NCBI GenBank assembly: GCA_903772945.1
Contig: CAICTM010000159.1
Coordinates: forward strand, 1 to 64,000
DNA: 64,000 bases
DNA from: Seminavis robusta
Lineage: Eukaryota > Bacillariophyta > Bacillariophyceae > Naviculales > Naviculaceae
Direction: 5' to 3'
The first letter of the stretch is position 1. The number at the start of each line of letters is the position of its first letter. Under the pieces are notes generated by a model. That model had not been told where the DNA came from. It made no database searches and saw only the letters and a program-made list of their open reading frames with translations. Shown one piece after another: positions 50,742 to 62,098 of this stretch. The position numbers and the translations under genes were made by a program.

Positions 50742-51734
50742 ATGAACCAAAACCTTGTCAAAGGCCATCGAAACGACGCTCGGACTTGGTGGGCAAGCCC
50801 AACAGATCATTTTTATCGAATATCCAACGAGTTGGAGGATGAACACTTGCGAGCAGCCCTGCTAAGCCTTCCCGATGGAGTCGCAGTGCCTGTACGGGGC
50901 AGAGACTACAAAGTTGTGCCATCATCACCACGGAGAGAGGGCTACACAGAATTCGACTATGGAACTGCCATCAAGAGTGGGTGTCGACTTTTCTTTATGT
51001 ATACTTCTGGTGATATCGAGAGTATTGTTATCGAAACCATCAATCTGCGAGAGCTTGTTCACTTTGTGTCTTTGTCAATGACAGTGCCAACAGCAGCCGT
51101 TCCAGCAGCCGACCCCAGATGTCTGGTTGTGATTAGCCATGGCTTCAGTCCTGATGTGGGGCCTGACTATCCAATAGTCCGAACAATGGTCACAGTGGCA
51201 CAATCACGAGGATGGAGAGTCCTGATACCCGATTACAGAGAATCATACCTCCACTCGAATGACCGAGATTCGAGGTCACAGATCCTATTGCATCATCTCG
51301 TCCACGCATGCACAAAAGAAGGGGTTTGCCCACCGGAGTCGGTCGTATTGGTGGGACATTCGCAGGGTGGAGCTTGTTCTGCAGTGGTTGCTGCTGGAAA
51401 ACCAACCGCCAGTGACATTCGTGGACTCATCATGTTTGGCTCTGAAAACGCTGCAAAGCTTGACGGTTTACGACAATGCCCCCCTCTGCCTCCCCGCGAC
51501 ATTTGCGTTGTTCATGCGTTGCAAGATGGAGTCATTCCCCATTCAGAGGCTGTTTCGATGGTCCAAAGTTGGAGGCTCCCCGCATCATGCTTTATCAGCC
51601 TGCAGTCTCACACCCCAGTTGGATCAAAAGATTGCTGGGGAGACGACATTGCTCATGACTTCTTATCCAAATCGCTCGTGAAGGGCGCAGTGGGAGCTCT
51701 CGAGGCCTTCCTGTTGCATTATGAAAGAGAGTAG
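50742..51734 (+). CDS. Alpha/beta hydrolase
   Basis: Frame open from 50,718; ATG 50,742 (MNQNLVKG) is an alternative start. Counted from 50,718: strand VVISHGFSPDVG (138-148), nucleophile S215 in GHSQGG, acid D270 in HALQDGVIP and H313 in DDIAHDF form a complete catalytic triad in the usual order. There is no signal peptide, so it is probably cytosolic. The substrate class (dienelactone-hydrolase-like or lipase-like) is not determined. It follows the broken LRR gene. Confidence 0.8.
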   Translation: MNQNLVKGHRNDARTWWASPTDHFYRISNELEDEHLRAALLSLPDGVAVPVRGRDYKVVPSSPRREGYTEFDYGTAIKSGCRLFFMYTSGDIESIVIETINLRELVHFVSLSMTVPTAAVPAADPRCLVVISHGFSPDVGPDYPIVRTMVTVAQSRGWRVLIPDYRESYLHSNDRDSRSQILLHHLVHACTKEGVCPPESVVLVGHSQGGACSAVVAAGKPTASDIRGLIMFGSENAAKLDGLRQCPPLPPRDICVVHALQDGVIPHSEAVSMVQSWRLPASCFISLQSHTPVGSKDCWGDDIAHDFLSKSLVKGAVGALEAFLLHYERE

Positions 51735-52022
51735 ATACATGTTTGTGCCGATGCCGCAGTTGATGTGTACAAACTACTACGGTGATTTAATCGTACTAGA
51801 GAGAGAAGATTTCATACGGGTAGAGCAACTAGAATGTAGTGACTCCTTGCTCGGCAAAACAGACCATGACAGGATTGAGCATCGTAGCTACCACAGCTCC
51901 GGGCAGGCCCAACCACAAAAAGTCCTATCCATTCAGACCTTTTCGCCCTCCATTGCATAATCGACAGAAGGCTAGATTCAGTGATCCGGCAAATGACCCT
52001 CTGTGGTCCTCTAGCCAGCCTT

Positions 52023-54293
52023 TTACTCTCTGCTGGTGCTGTTGCATTCACAGTGGCAGCCACAGAGACTAACAGCGCAGTCAAATTCTAGCACATCAAT
52101 CGAGCAAACTTCTTGCGGGATGGAACCTGACAAGTTGTTCCCACCAATCAAAAGAACTTTCAGGTTGCGCCAACTGGACAAGAGATCAGGGGGGATTGAT
52201 CCAGATATCTCAGTGGCTCCCAACGAAAAAAACTGCATCTGGGTCATTTGCGCAAGATCTGATGGAATCGTTCCGGAGAAGCCATTGTCGTTTAGGAAAA
52301 GTCTTGCACAGGCAGAGAGCAAACCAAGTTCCGAGGGCAATGTTCCTTGGAGTTGGTTAACGCCAACATCTAAGGAAATCATGTGACGGTGCATTGCTTC
52401 CAGGTGATCAGGTTGCAATGATCCTGTCAAAGTGTTCTGATTCAGTTCCAGCATTACCAAAGAGGAGACTTGCCACAAGGTAGGGGGGATGGTCCCTGTA
52501 AGACAGTTCTCTCCAAGTCGTAACACCTGCAGCGAAGTCAAGAGTGCAAGTTCGAGAGGTATGGAACCACTGAGTCCATTCCTAAGCAATGTCAACTCTC
52601 TGTATTCACGCTCTTCATTGCAGACTGCTTCAGGAAAAGGCGCCTTGCTGAACCAATTGCATTCATGTGTGAAATATGACAACCAATCAAAAAATCGAGG
52701 GGGAGTTGCATTGGCAGATGGAGGACGTGGGGGAGGTGACAGACCTTCAATCAGAGCACCTCCCGGAGGCGGTGGTCTTGGACCTTCTCCTCCGGGTGGA
52801 CCAACGCCACCTCCATGAGGTGGATGATACACATCCTGTTGAGTTGAGCCATCCCTTTTACACTGTCCTCCCCCAGGTCCTCTGCCACTATAAACGTCTT
52901 GTTCAGAACCACGTCTTGAATTCCAACCCTCTCCGTTGGTGGCATAGTAGAACGTAGCAAGAGCAAACCGTTGAAGTAGCCGTGCATCGGAGTAGTTTGA
53001 AATCATGGGATCATTCTGCATCCACAGGTAGGCCTGCAATCGTGGTGTTGTAACATTTGCTTCCAGACTGGCTGAAATGATGGCTTGAGTGGAATTTGGC
53101 AGCAACGCCATCAAGGGACTTGTTGACTCTAGAGGGGAAGCGTCTTCTGTCGTGATGTTGCTGCTCCCACTTGTGCTTTCAACCTTGATTTGGGTGTTGG
53201 AACTCTCTCCAGAACCAACAAGAAAGATCACCACCACAACTATGGTCATCAAGACCAGAAATCCAATCACCAACACACATGCATGGAAGACGCTTCGTTT
53301 TCTCCTTGTCTCTTGTTGACTCTCTTGGATTTCTTGCAGAGCCTCAAGGTCCACAGGTTCTGCGAAAGCTAATGATTGCTCCATAACAGGTCTGGCAGCT
53401 ACCAGTCCGCTGTCGCAATCATCTGGTTCCCCATTGCCATTGTTGTTGAGTTCCGCAATGAATTCATCCACGTCAATCTCGTTTTCCACTAGAAACTCTA
53501 TCGATTGTACGGCTTGTTCTTCTTCTTCTTCTAAGCCATTAGTCTCTTGGATATCCCACAAGGGTGCGCACACTTGTTGTAGCGCATAGGCACCGGGAAG
53601 TACATCCTCATCACTGTCCGTGGTACTTGGGACATGTTGTTGGTAGGAGGAGATGGTGGTTGGCCTTGCCTTTGTTCCAGCACCGCCAGATTGCCCTGCA
53701 GTATTTGCCTTTGTGCCGGCCTTGGACAGTCCTCTATTGGTACTTGGGCCCATGATAGTACCGGTATCACTATTGGGCGTCACCACCCTGGCTTGTGGTT
53801 TGGTGGAAGTCTTTTTGGACAGTCCTCTGTTGGTGGTAGAGCGGATGGCCCCTTGTGCAGTAGAAGCATCACCGGCATCTTGTTGTTCTGACTTTGGGGA
53901 CCCACGTGTCTTCTTGGAAAGCCCTCGGTTGGTCGTTGGTTGAGCCATAACTGCTATAGCTCCTGGGACACTGGATTTACATGTAGTAGTTGTCGCGGTC
54001 AAGACTGTTTGCTTCGCCCGAGGAGATTTCAGAGTGCTACTAGTAGATAGACCATGTTGTTCCTTTTTGCCTGTGCTTTCAGGATTGGTTGGCACACAGC
54101 TTGACGACGACGGTGCTTTTGCGTCAATGGCACGGTTCTTGGTACCGGAGCTGTCAAGAGGTCTGCTTGGGGAAGCCGGCGTTTGGCCGCCGTCCTCCTT
54201 CTCTTCCTCTCCCTTCTCTTCCTCATCTTGACTGGCTCTCGTGCCATTCAAGTTGTCATCATCATCATGGTGGTTGTTGTTCATCACAATCAA
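52023..54293 (-). CDS. LRR single-pass membrane protein with TNRGLSK repeats
   Basis: 756 residues, no intron. Residues 1-335 are a charged cytoplasmic arm with TNRGLSK at 121-127, 154-160 and 185-191 and a LPGAYALQQ motif near 232. A membrane helix lies at about 338-360 (LVIGFLVLMTIVVVVIFLVG). Then come the extracellular cap (NDPMISNYSDARLLQRFALA, NGEGWN), a Gly/Pro-rich insertion (GGGVGPPGGEGPRPPPPGG), and five to six leucine-rich repeats (LTGTIPPTLW, LQGTLPSELG, FSGTIPSDLA, LSGSIPQEV). The end is Cys-rich. It is a diatom LRR receptor-like protein but has no kinase. A type III or II orientation is inferred from the basic residues before the helix. Confidence 0.85.
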   Translation of the reverse strand: MIVMNNNHHDDDDNLNGTRASQDEEEKGEEEKEDGGQTPASPSRPLDSSGTKNRAIDAKAPSSSSCVPTNPESTGKKEQHGLSTSSTLKSPRAKQTVLTATTTTCKSSVPGAIAVMAQPTTNRGLSKKTRGSPKSEQQDAGDASTAQGAIRSTTNRGLSKKTSTKPQARVVTPNSDTGTIMGPSTNRGLSKAGTKANTAGQSGGAGTKARPTTISSYQQHVPSTTDSDEDVLPGAYALQQVCAPLWDIQETNGLEEEEEQAVQSIEFLVENEIDVDEFIAELNNNGNGEPDDCDSGLVAARPVMEQSLAFAEPVDLEALQEIQESQQETRRKRSVFHACVLVIGFLVLMTIVVVVIFLVGSGESSNTQIKVESTSGSSNITTEDASPLESTSPLMALLPNSTQAIISASLEANVTTPRLQAYLWMQNDPMISNYSDARLLQRFALATFYYATNGEGWNSRRGSEQDVYSGRGPGGGQCKRDGSTQQDVYHPPHGGGVGPPGGEGPRPPPPGGALIEGLSPPPRPPSANATPPRFFDWLSYFTHECNWFSKAPFPEAVCNEEREYRELTLLRNGLSGSIPLELALLTSLQVLRLGENCLTGTIPPTLWQVSSLVMLELNQNTLTGSLQPDHLEAMHRHMISLDVGVNQLQGTLPSELGLLSACARLFLNDNGFSGTIPSDLAQMTQMQFFSLGATEISGSIPPDLLSSWRNLKVLLIGGNNLSGSIPQEVCSIDVLEFDCAVSLCGCHCECNSTSRE

Positions 54294-54981
54294 TAGTTAT
54301 GCCAAAAGAACCACAGCCAGCCGATTGAGTCTAAGTAAGGACTGTACAACAGTTATAGTGCTCCTTTTACAACATCAACTTCAGTGAGGGCTTTTGGTTT
54401 TTTCGATGCAGCGGTGATGTTGAATCTTCAATCGCATCAGCATCCCGTGCAAGAGCACAAACGCCCAATCCAACAGGAAGACAACTATGTTCAGGTAGTT
54501 GCGTTAAAACTGAATTTTTTAATGGAAATGATTGAAATGATTACAATCTGTGGAGTAATCTAAACTATTTACCTCGACTACCTTTTTAAAGCAGTCTTCC
54601 AGCAACTGGCGCGGACTATTTGGTACTGGTACGGAGGACCCTGCTCAGCTCCAGCATCATCTTGGCACTTGCACGCATCGCTTGCCTCCGGTCTCCGTTA
54701 TCGTTTCAGTACCAGTACATGTACATCGGAAACTTTCTGACAAGAATGCTTTCGAAAACGCTGTCTCGTGACTAATTTTGATTTAGTCATTGGAATGACG
54801 TCATTGAAATCTAACTGTTGCAATCGCCAACAACGACCGAGAGGCGAGAGTGCCAATTGCAAAGAGTGCTTGCCAATGTTGTTGAACATTGGCAAAGGTA
54901 GCAGTGCCAGTCGCTCTATCCATTTTAGAAAGCTACTAGAGACAATAAATCTCAAAGGCCACCAAGCCAACATTCGAAGTC
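54294..54981. other. Intergenic
   Basis: No supported gene; AT-rich with a simple TTGGCA-type repetition. It separates two divergent genes. Confidence 0.4.
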
Positions 54982-55827
54982 ATGATGGAGGAAACAATCA
55001 CTATAGATCATATTGACGGAGATTTTGAAGGCATCATAAGAGCTCCTACCAGTATCACTATCCCTGACGAAGGTGGTTATTGGGAAGGTACCGAAAAGAG
55101 CCAGAATGCGGGTTTACTGAGAGCATCCACGCGGCGCCAAAGCATTATCGAAGTGGAAGCCGCCCACGGTCGTCCCTTCAGAGCCATGCATGAGCGATTT
55201 CCAGATGTGTCGTCGCACGAACTGGTCCGGTTCTTAAAGGCACGAAACTTTGATGCAACCAAGGCCATCAAAATGTACGAGGCTCACTTGAAATGGCATA
55301 AAGAAACCTTTCCAGTTCCCAACGAAGGCGCCGTCAAAGAGCTCATGGCGACACGCAAATTCTACATGTTGGACCATCCGGACGAGGAAGGAAGACCCGT
55401 CATTTTTTACTGCCTCCGTCGCTTCAGTGCCGCACCGTACAATGTCGACAATGAAGTGCAAGCACTCGTCTGGATGATGGAACATCAGGTCAAACCTCGA
55501 TTTGGACCCTCCTTTGAAACACAAAAGGTCACGGTGCTCATTGATGTTTCGGGGATTCGATCTCCACCCGTCAACTTTCTACAAAAGGTCAATACCGTCA
55601 TGGAAGCCAACTATCCGGAAACGCTGTATCGCACCATCATGTTCCCCGTCCCATTCTGGTTGCAAAAATTTGTACAGGGAATGTTGACATTTGTGGACGA
55701 CAATACGCGAAAAAAGTTTGCCTACGTCAATGATGGAAAGTCCATGGAACAGTTTGCCCACCTGGAGCTCGAAAAGATGGGACCCGATATTGAAGAGTTG
55801 ATTGAGACAAAGCAACTCAAAAAGTAG
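54982..55827 (+). CDS. Sec14-like CRAL-TRIO lipid-transfer protein
   Basis: 281 residues, no intron. The CRAL-TRIO N-terminal helices occur at about 65-105 (SSHELVRFLKARNFDATKAI), then the lipid-binding domain at about 120-260 with RPVIFYCLRRFSAAPYNVDN, VTVLIDVSGIRSPPVNFLQK, ANYPETLYRTIMFPVPFWLQ and the gate-helix region. It should carry phosphatidylinositol or another hydrophobic ligand between membranes. No GOLD domain follows. Confidence 0.88.
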   Translation: MMEETITIDHIDGDFEGIIRAPTSITIPDEGGYWEGTEKSQNAGLLRASTRRQSIIEVEAAHGRPFRAMHERFPDVSSHELVRFLKARNFDATKAIKMYEAHLKWHKETFPVPNEGAVKELMATRKFYMLDHPDEEGRPVIFYCLRRFSAAPYNVDNEVQALVWMMEHQVKPRFGPSFETQKVTVLIDVSGIRSPPVNFLQKVNTVMEANYPETLYRTIMFPVPFWLQKFVQGMLTFVDDNTRKKFAYVNDGKSMEQFAHLELEKMGPDIEELIETKQLKK

Positions 55828-58188
55828 AAAAAGACATCCACGCATGCAAACAGGTAGACAGAGAGAGAGAGAGAAGTAGAAAAGGGGACAACACTGCATG
55901 TCAGGAGATCATGCAGAAGTCCAACCCAAATACGGCTCTTAACGCGAACGCGCCGAGTGATAAAATGGAAGATTCGATTCCAAGTTTAAAATGTAGAAGA
56001 AAAGCGTATCGTATGGTGCTAGCTGCTACCGTAGTATGGTCTGTAGTCGAGAGGATCTCTCTTGAACGAGTTTTCCATCCTCACAAGAAGAGTGCTTCGT
56101 GACTTCCACTCATGTAGCCGACTTGAGACTGGACTCGACTCACACATCATGGTCGTCTTGGTTGTGGCTGTGCTGCTCTTGAATGGCTGGCTGGTTGCTT
56201 GCTTGATTGCTTGATTGCTTCATGTTGGTTGCAACTGCGCTCCTACCGGTACCATATTGCATGGCTGGCTGCGACTCAAGGGGCCGCACTACCACTTTAG
56301 CAAGAGTTGGGCCTATCAGGGGAAGGAAGGAGCCGCCACCGACAGTGCACGTGCTGAGGAGGGTGCAATCATGGAGCTTCTTCCTCAGCGCCGCAGAAGT
56401 GTGGAGCAGTTCTTCGTGGCTGCATGCATCTCGACAGCCAGATTTGAAAAGGAATCAACCCAACTATCCATCCATAAAAGTAGCTATACCGGTACCGGTA
56501 CTGTGCTCAACTGCTGAAATCCATCTATTGCTTCTTTGCAGAACGTATTCGTGGCCAAGTTTTCTTCATGCATTGTACCGTACTGTATGCTGCAAAGCTT
56601 GCATGCTATTCTTGTAAATGGCTCACATTATACTGGAATCAGCCAGAAAGACGCCTCCTCCAGCTGGCAGGTCTTCCTTATTAGCACAATTGTGCCACCA
56701 AGCAAGAACTTGCTTTGACAAAGGAAGAAGACGCACGCCTTCGATTTTATTTAAGCTGATTAATAGCCACAGCTAGCCAGCTACATGTAGCCACTACAGG
56801 CCTCCGGGCTTGCAAGCTCAGCCACATTTCGTCAGTGACGACTACACTTCAGATGTCAGTTTCTTAGAAGGATCATTTGGTTTCCAGGAAAGCGGGAGCA
56901 GAGCTACTGGGTACTGGCTAGTAGCAGCTATGCACTCTGGAATTCTCAAGAGTAGCTACCTGTAGTTCCGAAGGGAGATAACAATGCAACCGGTAAAACT
57001 GTTTGGATGTAAAGCTTGCATGGTAAGGATGTAGTTGCCAGTCAAGAAGGCAAACACCCTGGCTGTAGTAGCTCTGTAGTACTGCACCCGTACCCGTCAG
57101 TCTCTAGCAACAGCTCCGTGGCTCATCGCTCCCCTCGCTGTTCCGGACAGCTTCTGGAAACTATTCTGCTTTCCACTACCATACCCTGTGCGTGCCTCAC
57201 TCACTACCAGGTACTGATACCGGACCATACCGGCAGCTGGTTCTACCGGCATGCACCAGATCTACAGTGGTATTAAAAATAGTGACGATGCCACTTTCAT
57301 TGAAGCGAATTCGAGTTCTGCTCTGATGCAATTCTCAAGTCATTCCAACGATTGTCAACCCAAAAAGGCCACTAATCTTTCTATTGCTATTATATTCCAG
57401 CAGGGTTACCTCAAATATAAGATATCACTTAGTCGCACCTACCGTGCTTACGGTACATGTAGCGGATGCTCTGACGGTTCTATTCTAGAATAGCTAGCTA
57501 GTAGCAGCTGTGAAAACAGACCGCACTGATAACTTACATGTAGCTCTTGATCATCGACCAATGCTATCGGCAGGAAGTTAACGTTCACCTGCAGGATGCA
57601 AGAATTAGAATGTTGTAAATTTCAGTGTAATCCCCGTTGATATCTTGGGGAAAGAGATAGTGCTGGCTGAGTGTCTTGGCCCTCCAGCAGAAGTCTAACA
57701 GTCTCAGTTACGTGGGCTTTCAGGCTAGCTACGGTAGCTTCTGCCAGTACGGTACTTTCTAGGCGAATGAATGATTGAATGATATAAATAAATACTAAAT
57801 AGATACGTTAAAAGGAGTGATGAATCGAATGATTCGATTCAATCGTTCCATTCAATCCAGTTGGAGTTGTGCGTGACGTACAACCACACGGCCGCTCCCG
57901 CGATACATACATACTAGCTAGTATCTTAAAACAAGGGAAAGATGCATTCAATATTTGCGGAAAAGAACGAGGCTATTAATTTTTGCATCACAGGCAACGG
58001 GAGAACTCCCTTTTCTAACGCAGCCAAACGAAAGTTTCTCATTTGCATGCTACCTGGTAGCTGCTAGCTGTCTTTGGGTTGTGGCTGATGGGTGCTTCTT
58101 GGATGTTAGATTGGATTCGAGCTGGGAAAGTGCATAATTTCAATCTCACCACCTCCAACAAAGCAACTAACAGAAAGTATCAGAAGCA
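55828..58188. other. Long intergenic region
   Basis: No supported gene in 2.4 kb. Contains repeated CTAGCTAG and GGTACCGGTAC-like short palindromes, a GAGA repeat after the Sec14 stop and several short frames without domains. Confidence 0.5.
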
Positions 58189-58815
58189 ATGGGCAACCAA
58201 TCATCCACATCGTCTTCCACAGTCGCTTTCTCTAGCCACACTTCTTCTCCCCTCAGTGTGGCCAGTGGCACCAGGTCCACCAAATCGTTACCAGGGAGGT
58301 TTTCTGCAAATGGAAAGAAGAGGACGTCAGGCTGTCTAGCCTGGGGAAGAAACTCAGCTTGCGGCGAATGGCGAGCCTCAGCGACGCTGTCTAGCATGGG
58401 GCAGAAACTCAGCTTGCGGCGAATGGCGAGCCTCAGCGACGACGATGACGATCTTGTCTCTATTGCAAGCGGAACTCGCTCGTTGCCGAACAGAAGAAAG
58501 ACTTCGAGGGCAAACAAGAAGAGCCCCATAAGTCTCTTCCCACTTGCGAGTGCGGGAAGAAAGCCAAGAAGGGGGCGCAAGAATAGTGGTAATATTGACG
58601 ACGACCTCGATAGCATTATTGCCTTCGTAAAGCACATGCATCAAACAGCCGACGGAAAACAAAAGCTGGAAAACATGGTCATCAACAATATCAAGAACCC
58701 CGCCGAGTCTGATTCGACGCAACTCTTCCTAACGGAGATTTCAGAGACGGTCTCTGTTCCTACCCCTTGCGCTTCCAAAAATCGAAGGACTCTTCCTCGA
58801 TGTCAAACAGCATGA
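58189..58815 (+). CDS. Small Ser/Arg-rich protein, possibly N-myristoylated
   Basis: 208 residues starting MGNQSSTSSS, the MGxxxS pattern of an N-myristoylation site. There are two similar nucleotide stretches of 55 bp period (58,331 and 58,386). Since 55 is not a multiple of three, the same DNA is read in two frames (RNSACGEWRASATLSS then QKLSLRRMASLSDD). The C-terminal third may fold (IAFVKHMHQTADGKQKLENM). No family recognised. Confidence 0.5.
   Translation: MGNQSSTSSSTVAFSSHTSSPLSVASGTRSTKSLPGRFSANGKKRTSGCLAWGRNSACGEWRASATLSSMGQKLSLRRMASLSDDDDDLVSIASGTRSLPNRRKTSRANKKSPISLFPLASAGRKPRRGRKNSGNIDDDLDSIIAFVKHMHQTADGKQKLENMVINNIKNPAESDSTQLFLTEISETVSVPTPCASKNRRTLPRCQTA
58331..58440 (+). repeat. 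55-bp tandem duplication inside a coding region
   Basis: GCTGTCTAGCCTGGGGAAGA and GCTGTCTAGCATGGGGCAGA begin two copies that match over nearly the whole unit. The duplication changes the reading frame between copies. Confidence 0.85.
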
Positions 58816-59699
58816 GAACACATGACATATTTGGCTTGCACCACTACTAGAACCATAACCTCCCCTTCCAACCTCCAACCCTGCTTCCCTGATCAGCGTC
58901 CTGTCGTGGCCGATAAAGATAGACACTTTTAGAATCTTAATACATGTAAAATCAACTACATTGAAACTTGGCTCTTGGACGTCCATACAACATTACAAGG
59001 TAGCATTGGTGTAACGGTCACTGTGACAGCTGTCCTGCTTTCTTGGTGGGAACTGCGAACATGATGCACCTGCCTCTGCACTTTTGGTCACTCGGCACAA
59101 GTCAAGGTACCGTGCATTCCCTTGTCAGATTTTGTCTTTTCTTGTCCTGGTGCTGGTAGTAGGAGAGGAATTGCCACTGTCAGGCTGGTTACGTCTCAAA
59201 ACATCACAGGGGAGCCCAAGGCCAAAGCGCAACTAACTATGATCTCCTGGAATTGTGTGCGTGGTCCTATGCATACTTGCTGCCTAGTCTCAAGTCAAGG
59301 ATCTGGGGAAGACGAAATGGTCTTCATCAGTGTACAATAGAAGCCTTGCTACCAAGAGTAAGTTGACAAGCTTCCGACTTGCCACCACTAGCTAGAGTCG
59401 AGTCAGCACTAATTGCTGAAGTTGTGATGGCTTGGCTGGAACCCCGAGCTTCGTTGGTCGTGGTTTGGCGAGAACGTACCGTAAAACCTCAACTCTACTG
59501 CCTTTTAGAAACACAAAAAAGATCCAAAGATCCAAGTGGGCAAAACCGTTTTCGCGTTCGCAACTGCCATCGCCGCCACAACAGCTGTGAATGAAGCCAC
59601 TACCAGTACAGCAACCGGTTCGGTGCTAAAGGAAACTGTTTCTGAGGATTGTTTCGCCTGTTCTATAGTATTGTTTTATCAGATTAGAGTTGCTGCATC
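58816..59699. other. Intergenic / upstream of the desaturase gene
   Basis: No supported gene; short frames at 59,122-59,340 and 59,379-59,594 have no domain. Confidence 0.4.
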
Positions 59700-61542
59700 A
59701 TGTCCTCTTCTCTGAAGCAGCGGCACCAAGCCAAGAAGGACGAGAAGGAACCATCGGGAGACGAAACCCAAAAGATTGTGTCAAATGAGAAGAAAGAGCA
59801 ACCACCGTTCCGTCTCATGGACTTGCTGGGAGGCGTCGGTGGAATGATTGAGTTCCGACTCTTCCAGAAAGTACCTGGTTGGGTGGATGCGAGTTTGCCG
59901 CCTGGTACCACTTCAGAATTGGAGATGAACTTGTCCAATCCGCAGTTGTGGAGCATCCTGTCCGGTCACTCCATTGTGTTCTCTCCCAACTTGGTCTGGT
60001 TCTCCGTGGCAATGGGATTGTATGTCTTGGCGCCGTACGATTATGACCAGATGAGAGCGGAAGGAATGACCATGCAGTGGTTTGTCCAACGAGCACTACT
60101 CAACACGGTTGTCATGCTGGCATACTACGGCTTTTGGCACACGACATTGTATGGTTTGGGATGGGCCAAGCGACCATTTGCCCAAGGACGTGTCTATCGA
60201 TGGTCCAAGACAATTCACAATGTATGGTACTGTCTGTTGGGAGTGCTGCAATGGACTGGATGGGAACTCATCATGGTGTACTTGTATGCCAACAATCGCA
60301 TTGGCTTCCAATCCAATGAGGACATTTTCCAAAATCCAATGGAAATGCTCAAGTTCTTTTTGGCCGTCATCACGGTACCCGTATTTCGAGAAATCCAATT
60401 CTTTTTTGCCCATCGCACCATCCATTTGAGGTGTCTTTACAAGTACATTCACGCTCTTCATCACCGCAATACAGATGTGGAACCATTCTCGGGGCTTTGC
60501 ATGTAAGTCTAAGGGTACCAGCTGAAAGTGCGAGTTCCTCGTCTCCTGCCATCGCTCACACTCTTTCTTCCCGTCGTCTAATGGCAGGAGCCCAGCAGAA
60601 CATCTCTACTACATCTCTTCCATTGCTCCCAGTGTATATTGGCATGCCAGCCCCTTTCAGTTCCTTTGGAATGGCATTCATTTAGTTTTGAGTCCGGGTG
60701 CTTCTCACAGTGGCTGGGAGGATCATTGGCACAGCGACCAATTCCATGTAGCACATCATCGCTATTTTGAGTGCAACTATGGGAGTAAGTAGGTTGCTTG
60801 TTTTCTCGTGTTGAATGACCAAAGCATCGTTTGGAAAGTCGCGTTTGTGCACACCTCTCTCCTCACGTTTGCTTCTACTTTTTCCTACGTCTCGATTTGC
60901 ATGGTAAGTGCGCTGATTCCTACTAGAAAACAGGCTCCGCCCGTCAGGTCGCTTGCTCACTTCTCGTTTCACCGTCTCAACTTTTTGTTCGAACAGGACT
61001 CATCTACCTTTACAGCTCCCGGTTTCCCATTGGATATTTGGTTTGGAACCATGCGAGAAACCATGGCGCCCACAACTCGTGTCTACAAGGGAGTTGCAGA
61101 AGAATGCGTTAGCAGACCAGATGAAAATCCGGTAATCATGGCGCGACCTGATGCCAAATCAACCCTGCTAGGGATCCCTGCATGGGATCAAATGCTGTAC
61201 ATGGCAGCGACTGCCATTGGATTGCCTCTCTTTGTGATTTACAATGTCAACAATCCACAAGTCCTTCCTGCATCGCTTGCCGCCGCAGTGGTTTCACTCG
61301 GGCCCTTGGTCCTGGCATCCCTGCTATCCATCATTACAGCGAACCCCCCTATTGATTCCTGGGAAAAGTTACGAGTCGCAATGCTATATCCATTTCAAAA
61401 AGAGCCAATTCTTGGCAAATTCGGCCTGAGCCTTGTCTTGGGCACAGTACTTTCAATCATCCCTACCTATCACTTCTTTGAGTCCCTCTTTGTGGAGGAT
61501 CCCAGTGACACAATCTACAACAAAATTTGGGCTTCCGGTTAG
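59700..61542 (+). CDS. Fatty acid hydroxylase / sterol desaturase family enzyme (three exons)
   Basis: Exons 59,700-60,502, 60,588-60,784 and 61,016-61,542 give 508 residues. Introns are GTAAGT...GGCAG (60,503-60,587) and GTAAGT...TTACAG (60,785-61,015); the joins read GLCM-SPAEHLYY and NYG-TPGFPLDIWFG. All three di-iron histidine boxes are present: HRTIH, HALHHRN and HVAHHR. There are several membrane helices. The family oxidises or hydroxylates sterols or lipids at the ER membrane with cytochrome b5. The long N-terminus and a C-terminal extension after about residue 340 with two or three more membrane helices (VLASLLSIITA) exceed the usual 250-350 residues. The exact substrate is unknown. 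Confidence 0.85.
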
Positions 61543-62098
61543 GGGCCATCAAAAAGGCACATAGTAGGAAGCTTGATGATCTTACTTCTATTAGGTGTTG
61601 CCCTCCTGAACTAGCCAACCTGCTTCAACCAGAATGTCGCTTTGTCGATCCGCTATACTATCAACATGCGCTCCGGTAGCTGTCTATCCCATCAGCAATT
61701 GACAGTGCCAATTTATGCGTACCTGAAACTCGGGCACTGTCGCGAGGGTATCGACAGTTCACGTTCAGCGAATAGCATGATGTTTTCGATCATCTCTACG
61801 CACGCTACAAACCATCCTTGGGATAGCATCGATAGCATCTATTTCAACTTAAAAAGGTACCAATCCAAAGTAGACACGATCAGCTGTAACTGGGTTCGTT
61901 CTTGATCAGCCATTTCTCTGCTTGGCCCGACCACCACGATCCCTTACGGCTGTCTCGGTTGGCTCACAACCTTTTACAGCACACACACGATCGGGATGAA
62001 GGATTTTTATGACAACCGGTCTCCTAAAAATCCTCCTCTTCTCCTCCCTCAAATTTTTAAAAATTCCGCTTCCATCTCCACAACCCCCATGGTTTTCT
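61543..62098. other. Intergenic, 3' regions of convergent genes
   Basis: No supported gene. Confidence 0.4.
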
